36,528 nucleotides of DNA from CAYSUS01 sp964434165 (GTDB lineage: Bacteria > Planctomycetota > Planctomycetia > Pirellulales > Thermoguttaceae), in NCBI GenBank assembly GCA_964434165.1, contig CAYSUS010000070.1, positions 1 through 36,528 on the forward strand, given 5' to 3'. Position numbers and translations under genes: made by a program. The notes beneath the pieces are model-generated. The model ran no database searches and was not told the origin of the DNA. It was given only the letters and a program-made list of their open reading frames with translations. Positions 23,200 through 31,765 of this stretch are shown here, piece by piece. Every line of letters begins with the position of its first letter. Within the stretch, counting starts at the first letter, position 1.

Positions 23200-25650
23200 T
23201 CAGCCGTTCCGGGCTGCGGAGAAGAAGTGCTGATGCTGTACCATTTTACCACGAGACCCCCCAACCATGACAGACCGGGCCCCGGCGGCGGGAAGCCGAT
23301 GTCCTGCGGCAGAAGCGGCCTCGCAGAGCCTTCGCGGGGGCTCGCGGGGCGTTGCCCCGCGCGAGGTGTTTGCCGACGCCAGGGCCCAGAACGCACCCAC
23401 GGCGACGGCGGCCACGACCAGGGCAACGGCGATGGCCACCAGCCACACTCGGCCCATCGACCACCCCGCGGCCCGCATCTTCCACAACGGCACGCTCGGC
23501 CACTGCTGGGTCTCGAAGTACCACTCGAGCTTCTGCCGCAGCGCCCGCTGCAGCCACGGGCGGCCCGCAGCCGGAGGCCCGGCGCCGAACAGTTCGGGGG
23601 CCAGGCGCGCAAGCAGCGCGATCTTGCGCGTGCCGCGCACGTCGTCGGCAAAGCGGTCCCCGGGCAGCGCCTGGGCCGCGGCCTCGCAGACCTGCCGGCT
23701 GGCCCCGTCGATGGGCTCGGTGGTGGCCGGGCCGGGCGACTCGGACGCCGGCGCGGCCGCGCGCTGCGCCGCGGCAAGGGCGGCCCGCAGGCGCTCCCAC
23801 GCGGCGGCGACGCGCCGGTCCGTCTCGGTCGGCAGCAGATGCGCCCCCGCATGCACGACGTCCAGCCGGGCCGACCATTGCGCCGGGTTCCGGGGCAGGT
23901 CGCGGAGGACCTCGCCGAGGCGCTGGCCCATGACCGGCTCGCCCCCGGGATACCCGTGAAGGAAGCCTGGGCCCAGCGTCTTCAGTGCCGACAGAAGCGC
24001 GGGCTCGGGCAGCTCGCGGAGCACGCGCCCGAGCGTCCGCGCCCGTGCAGGGTTTCGCGCACAGGCCTCGACCAGGGCCGGCAGGAGCCGACGCACCAGG
24101 CCAAAGCCTTCGTTGCGGCAGAGGGCCTCGGCCGGGGCCTCGTCCAGCGCCGCCAGCAGGGCCGGCAGGAGCAGCTCCTCGTCACTTCGCGATCGGCTGC
24201 GCGGCGGCTGCGCGGCCTCGTGCCAGATCCACTCGCAGCCCGGCGGCAGGCGCCCTTGGGGCGCCGTGCGCGCGGCGAGCATGGCGACCTTGGTCCTGGC
24301 GGCGATCCGCTCGCTGGCGAGGCACTCGGGCACCATCGCCGGCGGCACGGACCGCGCCAGAAAGGCCGTCGCCTCATCCGCCTGAGGAAAGCGGCCGTCG
24401 GAGAACGTCTCCAGCAGCAGCCGGTGCGCCGGCCTGCCCACCAGCGGCGCCAGTGCGGACGGCGGATCGGGCATCGCGGCGAGGGCGTCGGCCAAATGGC
24501 GCTGGAAGTGCTCCTGGGCCCGGGGTGCATCGCCCCACGAGGACGCGCTGGGCACGGCGCCTGACTGGAGCAGCCGGGGCACGGCCTGTTCCGCCGCGGC
24601 CAGGGGGCCAAGATCGTCCAGCACGACCGGACCGCAGGCGCGGAACCCCTCAAGCGTGCGATCGGCCTGCGCCCACCCACCCTGGAAGAGGCGGCTGAGC
24701 ACGAGATCGGCGTAGGCGCCTGCGGGGCTGGCGGACCCGGGGCGTTGATGCGGCGTCGTGGCTACCACCAGGGCGCGGCCGTGATGCACCGCCGCTTCCG
24801 CCGTCCGGGGGGGGTGGGCCGTCCACACGGCGGCCAGGCGCGTATGGACTTGGGACGGCTCGGCCTCGAACGTCGAAACGTCGATCGCCTCGCGGAGCGT
24901 TCCCTCGGGCAGCAGGCGCACGGCCGCGTGGAACAGCAGCGCGGCCGCGCTCGGCTCGGCGAGCAGCAGGACGGGGCGGGCCTGCCCGGCCACGGTTTCC
25001 TGCAGGCCGATGACCAGGTCGCGCAGAATCGCGGTTCGCTCGGCCTGTCCCATCGGGTGCCACCGCGCAGGCAGCAGGCCCGCCACCCTTCCTCCCTCGG
25101 CGCGGGGGCGGAGCATGAGGTATTGCAGGACGGCCTCGTCATCCACCGCCGCCTTCCCGCCCCGCAGCATCGCGTCGAGGGACGTCAGGGGTGAAAGCAC
25201 GTAAGGGGCGTCCGGCGAGTCCTCCGAGGCCCAGCCCGGCGCGTCCCACAGGCGCAGGGCGTCGAGGCAGGTCCACGGCGCCGCCGCGGGGGTGCGGGCG
25301 CGAAGCAGCACGTGGGCGAAGTAGGAGCCCGGGCGGCCTTCGCTGTCCCGGGCACGGTAGCAGATCCGCGCGATGACCTGGAGCCCGCCGACCGCCGGCA
25401 AGAAGATCAGTCGCCGCGGCGCGGTGGCGGCCGTCAGGCGCAGCCGATCCTCGGCCGGCGTATCGCGGGGAAGGTAGTAGTACAGCGAGCGCTCGATCTG
25501 CTGGTACACCCGCCGGAGCTGGCCCTGCTCGATCGAGGCCGCACGCACGCCGTAGCCCAACGTCCGATCGGCCAGCTCGCCCTCGCGCCGCTCCAGGGCC
25601 GAGCTGCCGTAGGTGCAGTGCGTGCAGTAGAGCTGGTGGATGGGGGTCAC
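23200..25650 (-). CDS. GTPase-associated protein 1 (GAP1)-like membrane protein
   Basis: The product has 816 residues and starts with GTG at 25650. The GTG overlaps the TGA of the kinase gene by four bases (GTGA). The N-terminus, TPIHQLYCTHCTYGSSALERREG…, with GSYFAHVLL about 90 residues on, matches my recollection of the GAP1 N-terminal domain type 2 that accompanies double-GTPases. A long helical middle follows with LLLA-rich stretches (about 230-640) without enzymatic motifs. One membrane helix lies at about 735-760 (VWLVAIAVALVVAAVAVGAFW). The last 54 residues are low-complexity and coded by a palindrome-rich DNA stretch (about 23341-23365), so the end may be a recent extension. Probable role: effector or regulator bound to the GTPase at the membrane. 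Confidence 0.68.
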   Translation of the reverse strand: MTPIHQLYCTHCTYGSSALERREGELADRTLGYGVRAASIEQGQLRRVYQQIERSLYYYLPRDTPAEDRLRLTAATAPRRLIFLPAVGGLQVIARICYRARDSEGRPGSYFAHVLLRARTPAAAPWTCLDALRLWDAPGWASEDSPDAPYVLSPLTSLDAMLRGGKAAVDDEAVLQYLMLRPRAEGGRVAGLLPARWHPMGQAERTAILRDLVIGLQETVAGQARPVLLLAEPSAAALLFHAAVRLLPEGTLREAIDVSTFEAEPSQVHTRLAAVWTAHPPRTAEAAVHHGRALVVATTPHQRPGSASPAGAYADLVLSRLFQGGWAQADRTLEGFRACGPVVLDDLGPLAAAEQAVPRLLQSGAVPSASSWGDAPRAQEHFQRHLADALAAMPDPPSALAPLVGRPAHRLLLETFSDGRFPQADEATAFLARSVPPAMVPECLASERIAARTKVAMLAARTAPQGRLPPGCEWIWHEAAQPPRSRSRSDEELLLPALLAALDEAPAEALCRNEGFGLVRRLLPALVEACARNPARARTLGRVLRELPEPALLSALKTLGPGFLHGYPGGEPVMGQRLGEVLRDLPRNPAQWSARLDVVHAGAHLLPTETDRRVAAAWERLRAALAAAQRAAAPASESPGPATTEPIDGASRQVCEAAAQALPGDRFADDVRGTRKIALLARLAPELFGAGPPAAGRPWLQRALRQKLEWYFETQQWPSVPLWKMRAAGWSMGRVWLVAIAVALVVAAVAVGAFWALASANTSRGATPREPPRRLCEAASAAGHRLPAAGARSVMVGGSRGKMVQHQHFFSAARNG
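23341..23365. repeat. perfect hairpin inside the 3' coding end of the GAP1-like gene
   Basis: CGCGGGGC-GTT-GCCCCGCG is an 8-bp perfect stem, extended by CTC/GAG around a one-base bulge. It encodes residues just after the membrane helix. Its REP-like look and the low-complexity peptide suggest an element that entered the gene end. Confidence 0.5.
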
Positions 25651-28073
25651 GAAGACTCGCTCTGGGCGGGCCGGGCCGGGTCGGGCTCGGACGGGGTCGA
25701 AGCGGCCGCGCGGGGCGCCGGTCGCCGCGCACCGCCCAGCCGGCTCCAGAACCCCCGCGTCCGGGGCCCGGCCGCGGCAAGCCGGCCCAGCACCAGCGGG
25801 GGACTGTGGAGCACGCCGAACCCCAGGTCCAACTCGGCCCAGACCACCGCGAAGGCGTCGGTCCATTCGGGCTCGGCGCGGAGCAGCCGGCTTCCGCCCG
25901 ACGTCTCCCAGGTCCCCCGGTCCACGGTGCCGCGGAACAGGCACTCCACGTCCTCCGGCCCCTCGTCGCCCAGCGGCTCGGCGCGGACCACGGCCAGGGT
26001 GCACCTGTCGGTGAATCGCGGCTCCGGCCACGTCCAGCGGAGGCGGAAGGTCCGCTCGCCCGCATCAACGCCGGCCACGCCGGCGCGGGCCAACGCCGGA
26101 GACAGCCCGAGCGTTTCCAGTCGCAACACGTCGCCGCGGACCCACGACTCGAGGCGCTGGCGGTGGGCAAGGAACTGCGCGAGGTTCTCGCGGATCAGGC
26201 GGGCATCGAACCGGCGCAGGAATTCCGCCCGATCGCCCTGGGCGATCGCCCCGACGAGGCCCTCGATGCGAGAGAGCTTTTCCGAGGTGGCCTTCAGGAT
26301 CGAGGCCCAGGCGGCTGGCAGCGGGTAGTCGGCCAGCAGCGGGTCGCCCGCCGCCTGGGCGATGGCGGCTTCGTCCCCGCTTTCCACGGCCCGTTGAAGC
26401 CGGGCGAGGGCCTCGCGCCGCGCGACCGCGGCGCGGTAGGCCTCGGCCCACGGTTGCGCGTCGGCGCAGCCGTCGAGCAGTTCCTCGTTCCAGACCTCCA
26501 GCACGCGCCGGTCCATTTGATCGGCCGGCAGGTCCGGCGGTATCTGCTTCAGCGACTCGACGATCATCCGACGCTGCTCGGCCCGGCCGATCGACGCGTG
26601 GAACGCCGCGGGCACGAGGTCCTGGCACATCTTGCGCTGCGCGCGGCGCCACGCCCGGAGGATCGTGTCATCCTCGCCCGAGTCGCGCACCGCCGCCGTC
26701 AGGGCGTCGAGGCACTCGACACGCTGCCGCGCCCGCTCGATCCGCGGGCCGAGGCTGTGCTGGTAGTAGGGCGGAAGCTGGTCGGCCAGCTCGACCATCA
26801 TCCGCTCCTCGGCCAGCACGATCTGCCGCGACGACTCCTGGATCAGGTGGCGGAGCCGGTCGAGGATGGCCACGTGGTGCCGCGCGGCTTCGAGTCGGGG
26901 ACGCAGCTCTTCGGCCGGTCCGTACCCGGCCAGGAGCGGCTCGTTCCAGGCTTCGATCAACGCGCGATCGGCCCGCTCGCCGTGCCCCTCGGGCACGCGC
27001 TGCACCGCCTCCCACGCCTGCTTGCGGAAGACGTGCTCGTACGCGTGGCGGATCAGCGGCTTGAGCGCCTCGGGGGCGTCGCTGAACTGCCCGCGGCGGT
27101 TGAGCAGCTCCACGGCCGCATCCCACTCCTCGGCCCGGAGCAGGGCCTCGACCTTGGCGAAGCTGTTGGCCAGGGCGCCCAGCGGGAGGACCTGGTCCAT
27201 GGGACGGGCGGCCGCCTCGAACAACTGCCGGGCCAGGTCGGCAACCTCCGGGTCGGGCGAGGCGGCCAGGTCCCGGCGAATCGGCGTGTCGGCCCCCGCC
27301 GCGAAGTCCTCGGTGCGGAAAAGCAGCTTGTCGTGGGCCGGCCCTTCCACGTGCCGGTGCCACAGCGACGGATCGGCGGCCAGCGCCCGCAGGGCCACGT
27401 AGATCACCAGGGCGGAGAAGCGGTCCAGCTCGGGGCACAGCAGCGTGGTGGCGTCGCGCTGCGGGTGCTGATACGGCTCGACCCCCACCTCCAGGTTGCG
27501 CCGCCCTACCAGGGCCGGCACGCACATGCAGTCGTAGTCCACCAGTTTGAGCTGGCCCTCCGGCGTGACCATCACGTTGGCGTGCTGCAAGTCGCCGTGG
27601 GCGACGTGCGCGTCCTCCAGCTCCTTAACCAGAGCGAGCCAGTGCTGGCTGGCGCTGGCCAGGGCGTCGCGGTCGCCGCGCAGCGAGCTCGCGCGGGTCC
27701 ACTCGTAAAGCGTCTCCCCCTCGACCCAGTCCATGAGGATCAGCGGATACCACTTGCCGTCGCTGGCCGAGCGGATGCTGCGGTCGCGGTACTCGAAAGG
27801 CACCAGGCAGCGCAGCGGGCGCTCGCGCAGATACGCGCTGATGTGGTCGTAGCGCTCGCGGCGCTCGGGCGACTCGGTGACGAACACCCGCACGGCGAAC
27901 GGGCTGCCGTCGGGGTGGATCCCCTTGTACACCACCGCGAATGCCCCGGCCCACGGCCGCGGCTGGTTGCGCCCGTCCTTCTCCACGCTGCAACGCTTCA
28001 GCTCCGGATCGCGGAACGCGATGGCCGGGTTCTGAAGCATGGCGCTGAAGTGCGAGGCGAGCGGCCAGGGCAT
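25647..28073 (-). CDS. Ser/Thr-kinase-like protein with long helical region and beta-sandwich tail
   Basis: The product has 808 residues. The kinase domain (about 30-280) is recognisable by GAFAVVYKGI for the nucleotide loop, ILMDWVEGETL in the hinge, H159-GDLQHAN166 for the catalytic loop and V-D179-YD for the metal-binding DFG position. The usual VAIK lysine is Arg62 (FAVRVF), so activity may be altered; the same change appears in some kinase-like proteins of vWA/PP2C triads, as I recall. Residues about 285-640 are helical, with repeated EVWNEELLDG/EAWNEPLLAG-like segments, which points to duplicated helical repeats. A beta-sandwich resembling fibronectin III follows (about 655-760), then a proline-rich tail. 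The gene starts 18 bp after the GTPase stop and overlaps the GAP1-like start. Confidence 0.82.
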   Translation of the reverse strand: MPWPLASHFSAMLQNPAIAFRDPELKRCSVEKDGRNQPRPWAGAFAVVYKGIHPDGSPFAVRVFVTESPERRERYDHISAYLRERPLRCLVPFEYRDRSIRSASDGKWYPLILMDWVEGETLYEWTRASSLRGDRDALASASQHWLALVKELEDAHVAHGDLQHANVMVTPEGQLKLVDYDCMCVPALVGRRNLEVGVEPYQHPQRDATTLLCPELDRFSALVIYVALRALAADPSLWHRHVEGPAHDKLLFRTEDFAAGADTPIRRDLAASPDPEVADLARQLFEAAARPMDQVLPLGALANSFAKVEALLRAEEWDAAVELLNRRGQFSDAPEALKPLIRHAYEHVFRKQAWEAVQRVPEGHGERADRALIEAWNEPLLAGYGPAEELRPRLEAARHHVAILDRLRHLIQESSRQIVLAEERMMVELADQLPPYYQHSLGPRIERARQRVECLDALTAAVRDSGEDDTILRAWRRAQRKMCQDLVPAAFHASIGRAEQRRMIVESLKQIPPDLPADQMDRRVLEVWNEELLDGCADAQPWAEAYRAAVARREALARLQRAVESGDEAAIAQAAGDPLLADYPLPAAWASILKATSEKLSRIEGLVGAIAQGDRAEFLRRFDARLIRENLAQFLAHRQRLESWVRGDVLRLETLGLSPALARAGVAGVDAGERTFRLRWTWPEPRFTDRCTLAVVRAEPLGDEGPEDVECLFRGTVDRGTWETSGGSRLLRAEPEWTDAFAVVWAELDLGFGVLHSPPLVLGRLAAAGPRTRGFWSRLGGARRPAPRAAASTPSEPDPARPAQSESS

Positions 28074-28091
28074 GGTGCGGGTCCGCGGCGG

Positions 28092-30320
28092 TTAAGGGTC
28101 GAGCACGCGATAACCGTTCATCTCGATCAGCCACAACAGCGGCTCGATCAGTCCGAACGGCTCGATGGTCCTCAGGCTCAGGTCGCGCTGGCCTCGCCCG
28201 TCCAGGCCCACGGGCGTGAGCGGGAAGAAGGCGTACCGCCGGCCGAACAGGTCCCGCATCTGCCGCTCGATCTCCCATCCCGGCCAGATCACCCGGTAGA
28301 GCCCCAGGGTGAGGCGCGAGCGCGCGGCGATCACCCGCTCCGCGCGGGACTGCCCGGTGGGGTCGATCGCGGCCAGCCCGCGGTAAAACTCGGTCACCGC
28401 GTCGCTGCCGTCCGCCAGCGCATACCCCTGGCCCACGAGGAGATCGATCTTCGGGATGCACAGCGCCACCGGCACGGCCAGGCGCCCCGAGGCCCCCAGG
28501 CCGTGGATCGCGCGGAGGTCCTCGCGAAACGCGGCCAGGGCCCGGGCCTGCGGCTCGTGCGGGTACGTCGGGTCGAGGAAGAACAGGTATCCTTCCGCGC
28601 GCAAGGCCCGCTGGCGGCGGAAGTCCTCGGCTCCCATGTCCGAGGTGACCTCGCCCGAATAGTCGAACACGTTGACCAGCCCCTCGCTGCGTCCGAGCCG
28701 GTCGCGGTCGCGGAAGTGGAATACGAGCGGGCGGGGGATGCGCCCGCGCTGCGTGGCCGCGGTGCCGATGCGGCTGCGGAGGATGCCCTCGACGATGGCG
28801 TCGAACTCGTCGGTCGTCTCGGAACGCACGTTCTCGAAATGTAGGGGCGCGGGATAGGCCCCGCGACCGAGCTCCCAGTAGAGCATCGCCAGCCAGTGCG
28901 TCTTGCCGGCCTGCGGCACGCCCAGCGTGGGGAAGCAAAGCTTGGCCATGGGGCGATACGTGCCCAGAAACGTGTAATCGCACTCCTCGTAAGGCTGGCG
29001 GCTGACCACGTTGCGGCAGCGAACCAGGCGCGGGCCCCTGCCGCCGGCCGGCTCGGAAAGCCGCACCAGGCGCCCGCGCCCCAGGCACAAGGGGCAGGTG
29101 GCGGCGGTCTCGCGCCGCCGTCTGGCCATGGCCTTGCGGTGTGCCCGGGCCACGGTCACCGCGAAGCCCAGCAGCAGCAGGCCCATGGCGCCGCGCAGGC
29201 CGCTGCGCAACCGCCGGGAGGCGACCGCCGCCTGGACGTGGCCGCCGATCTCCTCCTCCAACGAAGCCAGCGCCGCGCAGTCCTCCTCGATAGCCTCAGG
29301 AAGCGACTCGACGACCGCCAGCGTCTCGTGCGACTGGAGGGCCGCTCGGCGGAGTTGCGCCGCGTGGGTTGCCAGGTCCGAGGCCGGTCCCAATCGGTCC
29401 TTGCCGCGCGCGGTCCACTCGGCGACGGCCGCCTCGTGCTGCTGCTGGAGGGGCTCGCAGGCCTCGCGCAGTGCGGCCACCTCCTCCTCCAGCGCCTGGT
29501 TCTCGGCCAGGATCGAACTCCACGCCGTCTCCTCACCCGGCGGCGGGGCCGAAGAGGTGGCCAGCGCGCGGGCCCCGAGCAGGCAGCCGATCGGCACGGC
29601 GACCGCGGCAACCCCCATCGCCGCCGCGCCCCACCGCGCCCCCGCGGGACTCGAACTCCGCCAGCCGGCCAGAAGCCGCCGCAGGGCGTGGCGCCGGTCG
29701 TAGGCGATCGTGCCCGCCAGAACCACCAGCGCCAGCAGCGCCGACAGCCAGAACAGCCCGTCGTCAAGACTCAACAGGCTGCCCGGGGCCGCCGCGCGCC
29801 GGTGAGCCCGCGCCGCGTCGGGCAGAACGAGACGGCGCTGGGCCACGGCCGTCCGGACCTCGATCCACGCCTGCTTGGCGCCGCGGGCCCGATCCCGCAG
29901 CACATCGAGCGCCGCGCCCGCCCGGGCGCCCACCGAAGCCGCGCTGGCGTCGAGCATGCGGGCCAGTCCCCCGGCCACGTCCGTTTCGGTCGCGGCCAGC
30001 ACCTTCCCGACCTCGGTGGCCGAGGCCGACAGCCTGCCCGAAGGGCCAAGTGCGGTCGCCTCCTCTTCCATGCGAGGTCCGGCGGCCTGGAGTCGCGCCC
30101 GCGCGCAGGACAGTCTCACAAAGCGCTCGGCCAGAACGCGGGGGTCCGCCGCCGACGGGGCGGCCGTGGCCGGGCTGCCCTCTTCGTCCGCCGGGGCGCA
30201 ACGCGCCGGCGCTTGCCAGGCAGCGAGCACCGACACCGCCACCCCAACCCACGCCCAGGCGGGCCGCCTGCTCAGGGTCCGGCGTGATGTGACCTCGCGG
30301 CTGCGCATGCCACGCCTCAT
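28092..30320 (-). CDS. multi-pass membrane GTPase of the double-GTPase (DO-GTPase) type, first gene of the system
   Basis: The product has 742 residues; the ATG at 30320 has AGGAAGGAA nine bases upstream. It has a signal-like first helix (about 20-40), membrane helices at about 188-206, 230-252 and 375-393, and a coiled coil between the last two (about 262-365). At C409-xx-C412-xGxG begins a zinc-ribbon-like piece with a second cysteine pair (VRCRNVV…EECDY). The GTPase domain follows: Walker A G467-VPQAGK-T474, the switch/Walker B D553-YSGE, and K624-ID626 in place of NKxD. Only one P-loop is seen, so 'double' is a family label, not an observation. The helical arms and the coiled coil would project the nucleotide-binding domain into the cytoplasm. 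It is probably the signal-sensing head of the operon. Confidence 0.75.
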   Translation of the reverse strand: MRRGMRSREVTSRRTLSRRPAWAWVGVAVSVLAAWQAPARCAPADEEGSPATAAPSAADPRVLAERFVRLSCARARLQAAGPRMEEEATALGPSGRLSASATEVGKVLAATETDVAGGLARMLDASAASVGARAGAALDVLRDRARGAKQAWIEVRTAVAQRRLVLPDAARAHRRAAAPGSLLSLDDGLFWLSALLALVVLAGTIAYDRRHALRRLLAGWRSSSPAGARWGAAAMGVAAVAVPIGCLLGARALATSSAPPPGEETAWSSILAENQALEEEVAALREACEPLQQQHEAAVAEWTARGKDRLGPASDLATHAAQLRRAALQSHETLAVVESLPEAIEEDCAALASLEEEIGGHVQAAVASRRLRSGLRGAMGLLLLGFAVTVARAHRKAMARRRRETAATCPLCLGRGRLVRLSEPAGGRGPRLVRCRNVVSRQPYEECDYTFLGTYRPMAKLCFPTLGVPQAGKTHWLAMLYWELGRGAYPAPLHFENVRSETTDEFDAIVEGILRSRIGTAATQRGRIPRPLVFHFRDRDRLGRSEGLVNVFDYSGEVTSDMGAEDFRRQRALRAEGYLFFLDPTYPHEPQARALAAFREDLRAIHGLGASGRLAVPVALCIPKIDLLVGQGYALADGSDAVTEFYRGLAAIDPTGQSRAERVIAARSRLTLGLYRVIWPGWEIERQMRDLFGRRYAFFPLTPVGLDGRGQRDLSLRTIEPFGLIEPLLWLIEMNGYRVLDP

Positions 30321-30456
30321 GGTCGTCTGTTCCTTCCTGCCGCGCCCTGGGGGTGGCAGGCATCGCGTGGAGGCGATGGCGACAAGAGAAGCGACAGGGA
30401 CAAGCCCCGCGGCCCGATCCTCCGGTCGGGATGGCAGGCCTGGCCCCATCATCCCC

Positions 30457-30485
30457 AGCGTACCCGCACTGCGAGGGGATGTCAA
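30457..30485 (-). promoter_or_regulatory. promoter of the six-gene GTPase operon
   Basis: On the minus strand a perfect TTGACA (30480-30485) is followed at exactly 17 bp by TACGCT (30457-30462). The -10 keeps the three most important bases (TA…T). It would give a leader of about 130 nt before the ATG at 30320. Confidence 0.5.
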
Positions 30486-30602
30486 ACACGGGAAACACCG
30501 GGCCCCGCCGCCCCCCCAGGCCACGCGGGCGGCGGCCTTCAGGCCTCATCCCGGCTCGCGGCGGCCATGCACGTCCCCATCCAGCCCGGCCTCCCGGGCG
30601 TC

Positions 30603-30644
30603 TTCCCACCGGCGACCGAACACCAATAATAGGGGCTATAGCCC
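30603..30644 (+). promoter_or_regulatory. candidate promoter of the M42 peptidase with adjacent palindrome
   Basis: TTCCCA (30603-30608) and AATAAT (30625-30630) are 16 bp apart and match 4 and 5 of 6 consensus bases. GGGCTATAGCCC (30633-30644) overlaps the expected start of transcription and could be an operator. Confidence 0.4.
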
Positions 30645-30673
30645 TCTCTCAGGCCACTCACCAAGGATCGATC

Positions 30674-31732
30674 ATGGAAAGCAGCGCCCTGGACTTCTTC
30701 CGCCGGATACTCGAGACTCCCAGTCCGTCGGGTTACGAAAGCGCCGTGCAGCAGGTCGTGCGCGAGTACATCGGGCCGCACGCCGACGAGGTCCGCACCG
30801 ACGTGCACGGCAACGTCATCGCCGTGAAGAACCCGGGAGCTCCGATCCGCGTGATGCTCGCCGGGCACTGTGACCAGATCGCCCTGGGCGTCCAGCACAT
30901 CGACGACGACGGCTACCTCTACGTCATCCCCATCGGCGGATGGGACCCGCAGATCCTCGTGGGGCAGCGGGTCACCGTGTGGGGCGACGGTGGCCCCATC
31001 CCGGGCGTGATCGGGCGCAAGCCCATCCACCTGCTCACCGACGAGGACCGCAAGAAGGTCCCCAAGCTCAAAGAGCTGTGGGTGGACATCGGCGCCGCCA
31101 AGAAGGACGAAGCCGGGGAGCTCGTGCACGTCGGCGATACGGTCACCGTCGAGCTCACCGTGTGCGAGGTCCGCAACGGGCGCATGGTCTCGCCGGCCAT
31201 GGACGATAAGTGCGGCGCCTGGGTGGTCCTCGAGGCCCTGCGCCGAGCGGACCAGGCAAAGCTCCAGTGCGCGGTGCACGCCGTCTCCACGGTGCAGGAG
31301 GAGGTCGGCCTGCGCGGGGCCACCACCAGCTCGTTCGGCATCGATCCGCACGTGGGCATCGCCGTGGACGTGACCCACGCCACCGACTGCCCGACCATCG
31401 ACAAGAAGGAAGAGGGCGACATCCGGCTGGGCGGGGGGCCGGTGGTGTATCGCGGGCCGAACTTCAACCCCGTGGTCGTGCGCCAGCTTGCCAAGGCGGC
31501 CGAGGACCATCAGATTCCGCTTCAATGGGGCGCCAGTGGCAGGCCGCCCGGCACCGACGCCGCCGCGATCCAGGTCTGCCGCGCCGGCGTGGCCGCGGGC
31601 CTGGTGAGCATCCCCAACCGCTATATGCACAGCCCGGTGGAGATGATCGCCCTGGACGACATCGACCGTGCGGCCGACCTCCTCGCGCGGTTCGTCGAGT
31701 CGATCGGCGCGGATGCGGACTTCACGCCGTAG
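30674..31732 (+). CDS. M42 family aminopeptidase (glutamyl aminopeptidase / endoglucanase-M type)
   Basis: The product has 352 residues, the standard length. The ATG at 30674 has AAGGA seven bases upstream; upstream in-frame starts would add a sequence without any conservation. Metal ligands and the catalytic pair are present in order: H65-x-D67 (AGHCDQIA), AMDDKCG, the EEVGLRG glutamates, VDVTHATD, and MHSPVE near the end. These enzymes form large tetrahedral particles in the cytoplasm and remove N-terminal residues from peptides using two metal ions. It is divergent from the GTPase operon and not linked to it functionally by anything visible. Confidence 0.92.
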   Translation: MESSALDFFRRILETPSPSGYESAVQQVVREYIGPHADEVRTDVHGNVIAVKNPGAPIRVMLAGHCDQIALGVQHIDDDGYLYVIPIGGWDPQILVGQRVTVWGDGGPIPGVIGRKPIHLLTDEDRKKVPKLKELWVDIGAAKKDEAGELVHVGDTVTVELTVCEVRNGRMVSPAMDDKCGAWVVLEALRRADQAKLQCAVHAVSTVQEEVGLRGATTSSFGIDPHVGIAVDVTHATDCPTIDKKEEGDIRLGGGPVVYRGPNFNPVVVRQLAKAAEDHQIPLQWGASGRPPGTDAAAIQVCRAGVAAGLVSIPNRYMHSPVEMIALDDIDRAADLLARFVESIGADADFTP

Positions 31733-31765
31733 GGAGCGGCGTATTCGCATCCTGGCGAGAGACAC

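Larger units (their letters stand above)
30321..30673. other. 353-bp divergent region upstream of the GTPase operon and the peptidase
   Basis: No gene is seen. The region holds the minus-strand promoter of the six-gene operon (30457-30485) and a plus-strand promoter candidate for the M42 peptidase (30603-30630). The palindrome GGGCTATAGCCC (30633-30644) lies between that promoter and the peptidase start. Confidence 0.6.

Noticed and set aside
20908..24564. Plus-strand open frame of more than 1,200 codons opposite the PP2C/vWA/GAP1 genes
   Set aside because: It is antisense to four well-supported genes. High G+C removes stops in the shadow frame, and the translation is Arg/Gly/Pro/Ala-rich without motifs.
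25806..28844. Plus-strand open frame of about 1,000 codons opposite the kinase
   Set aside because: Same cause: shadow of the kinase and GTPase genes, with no recognisable domain and no ribosome site.
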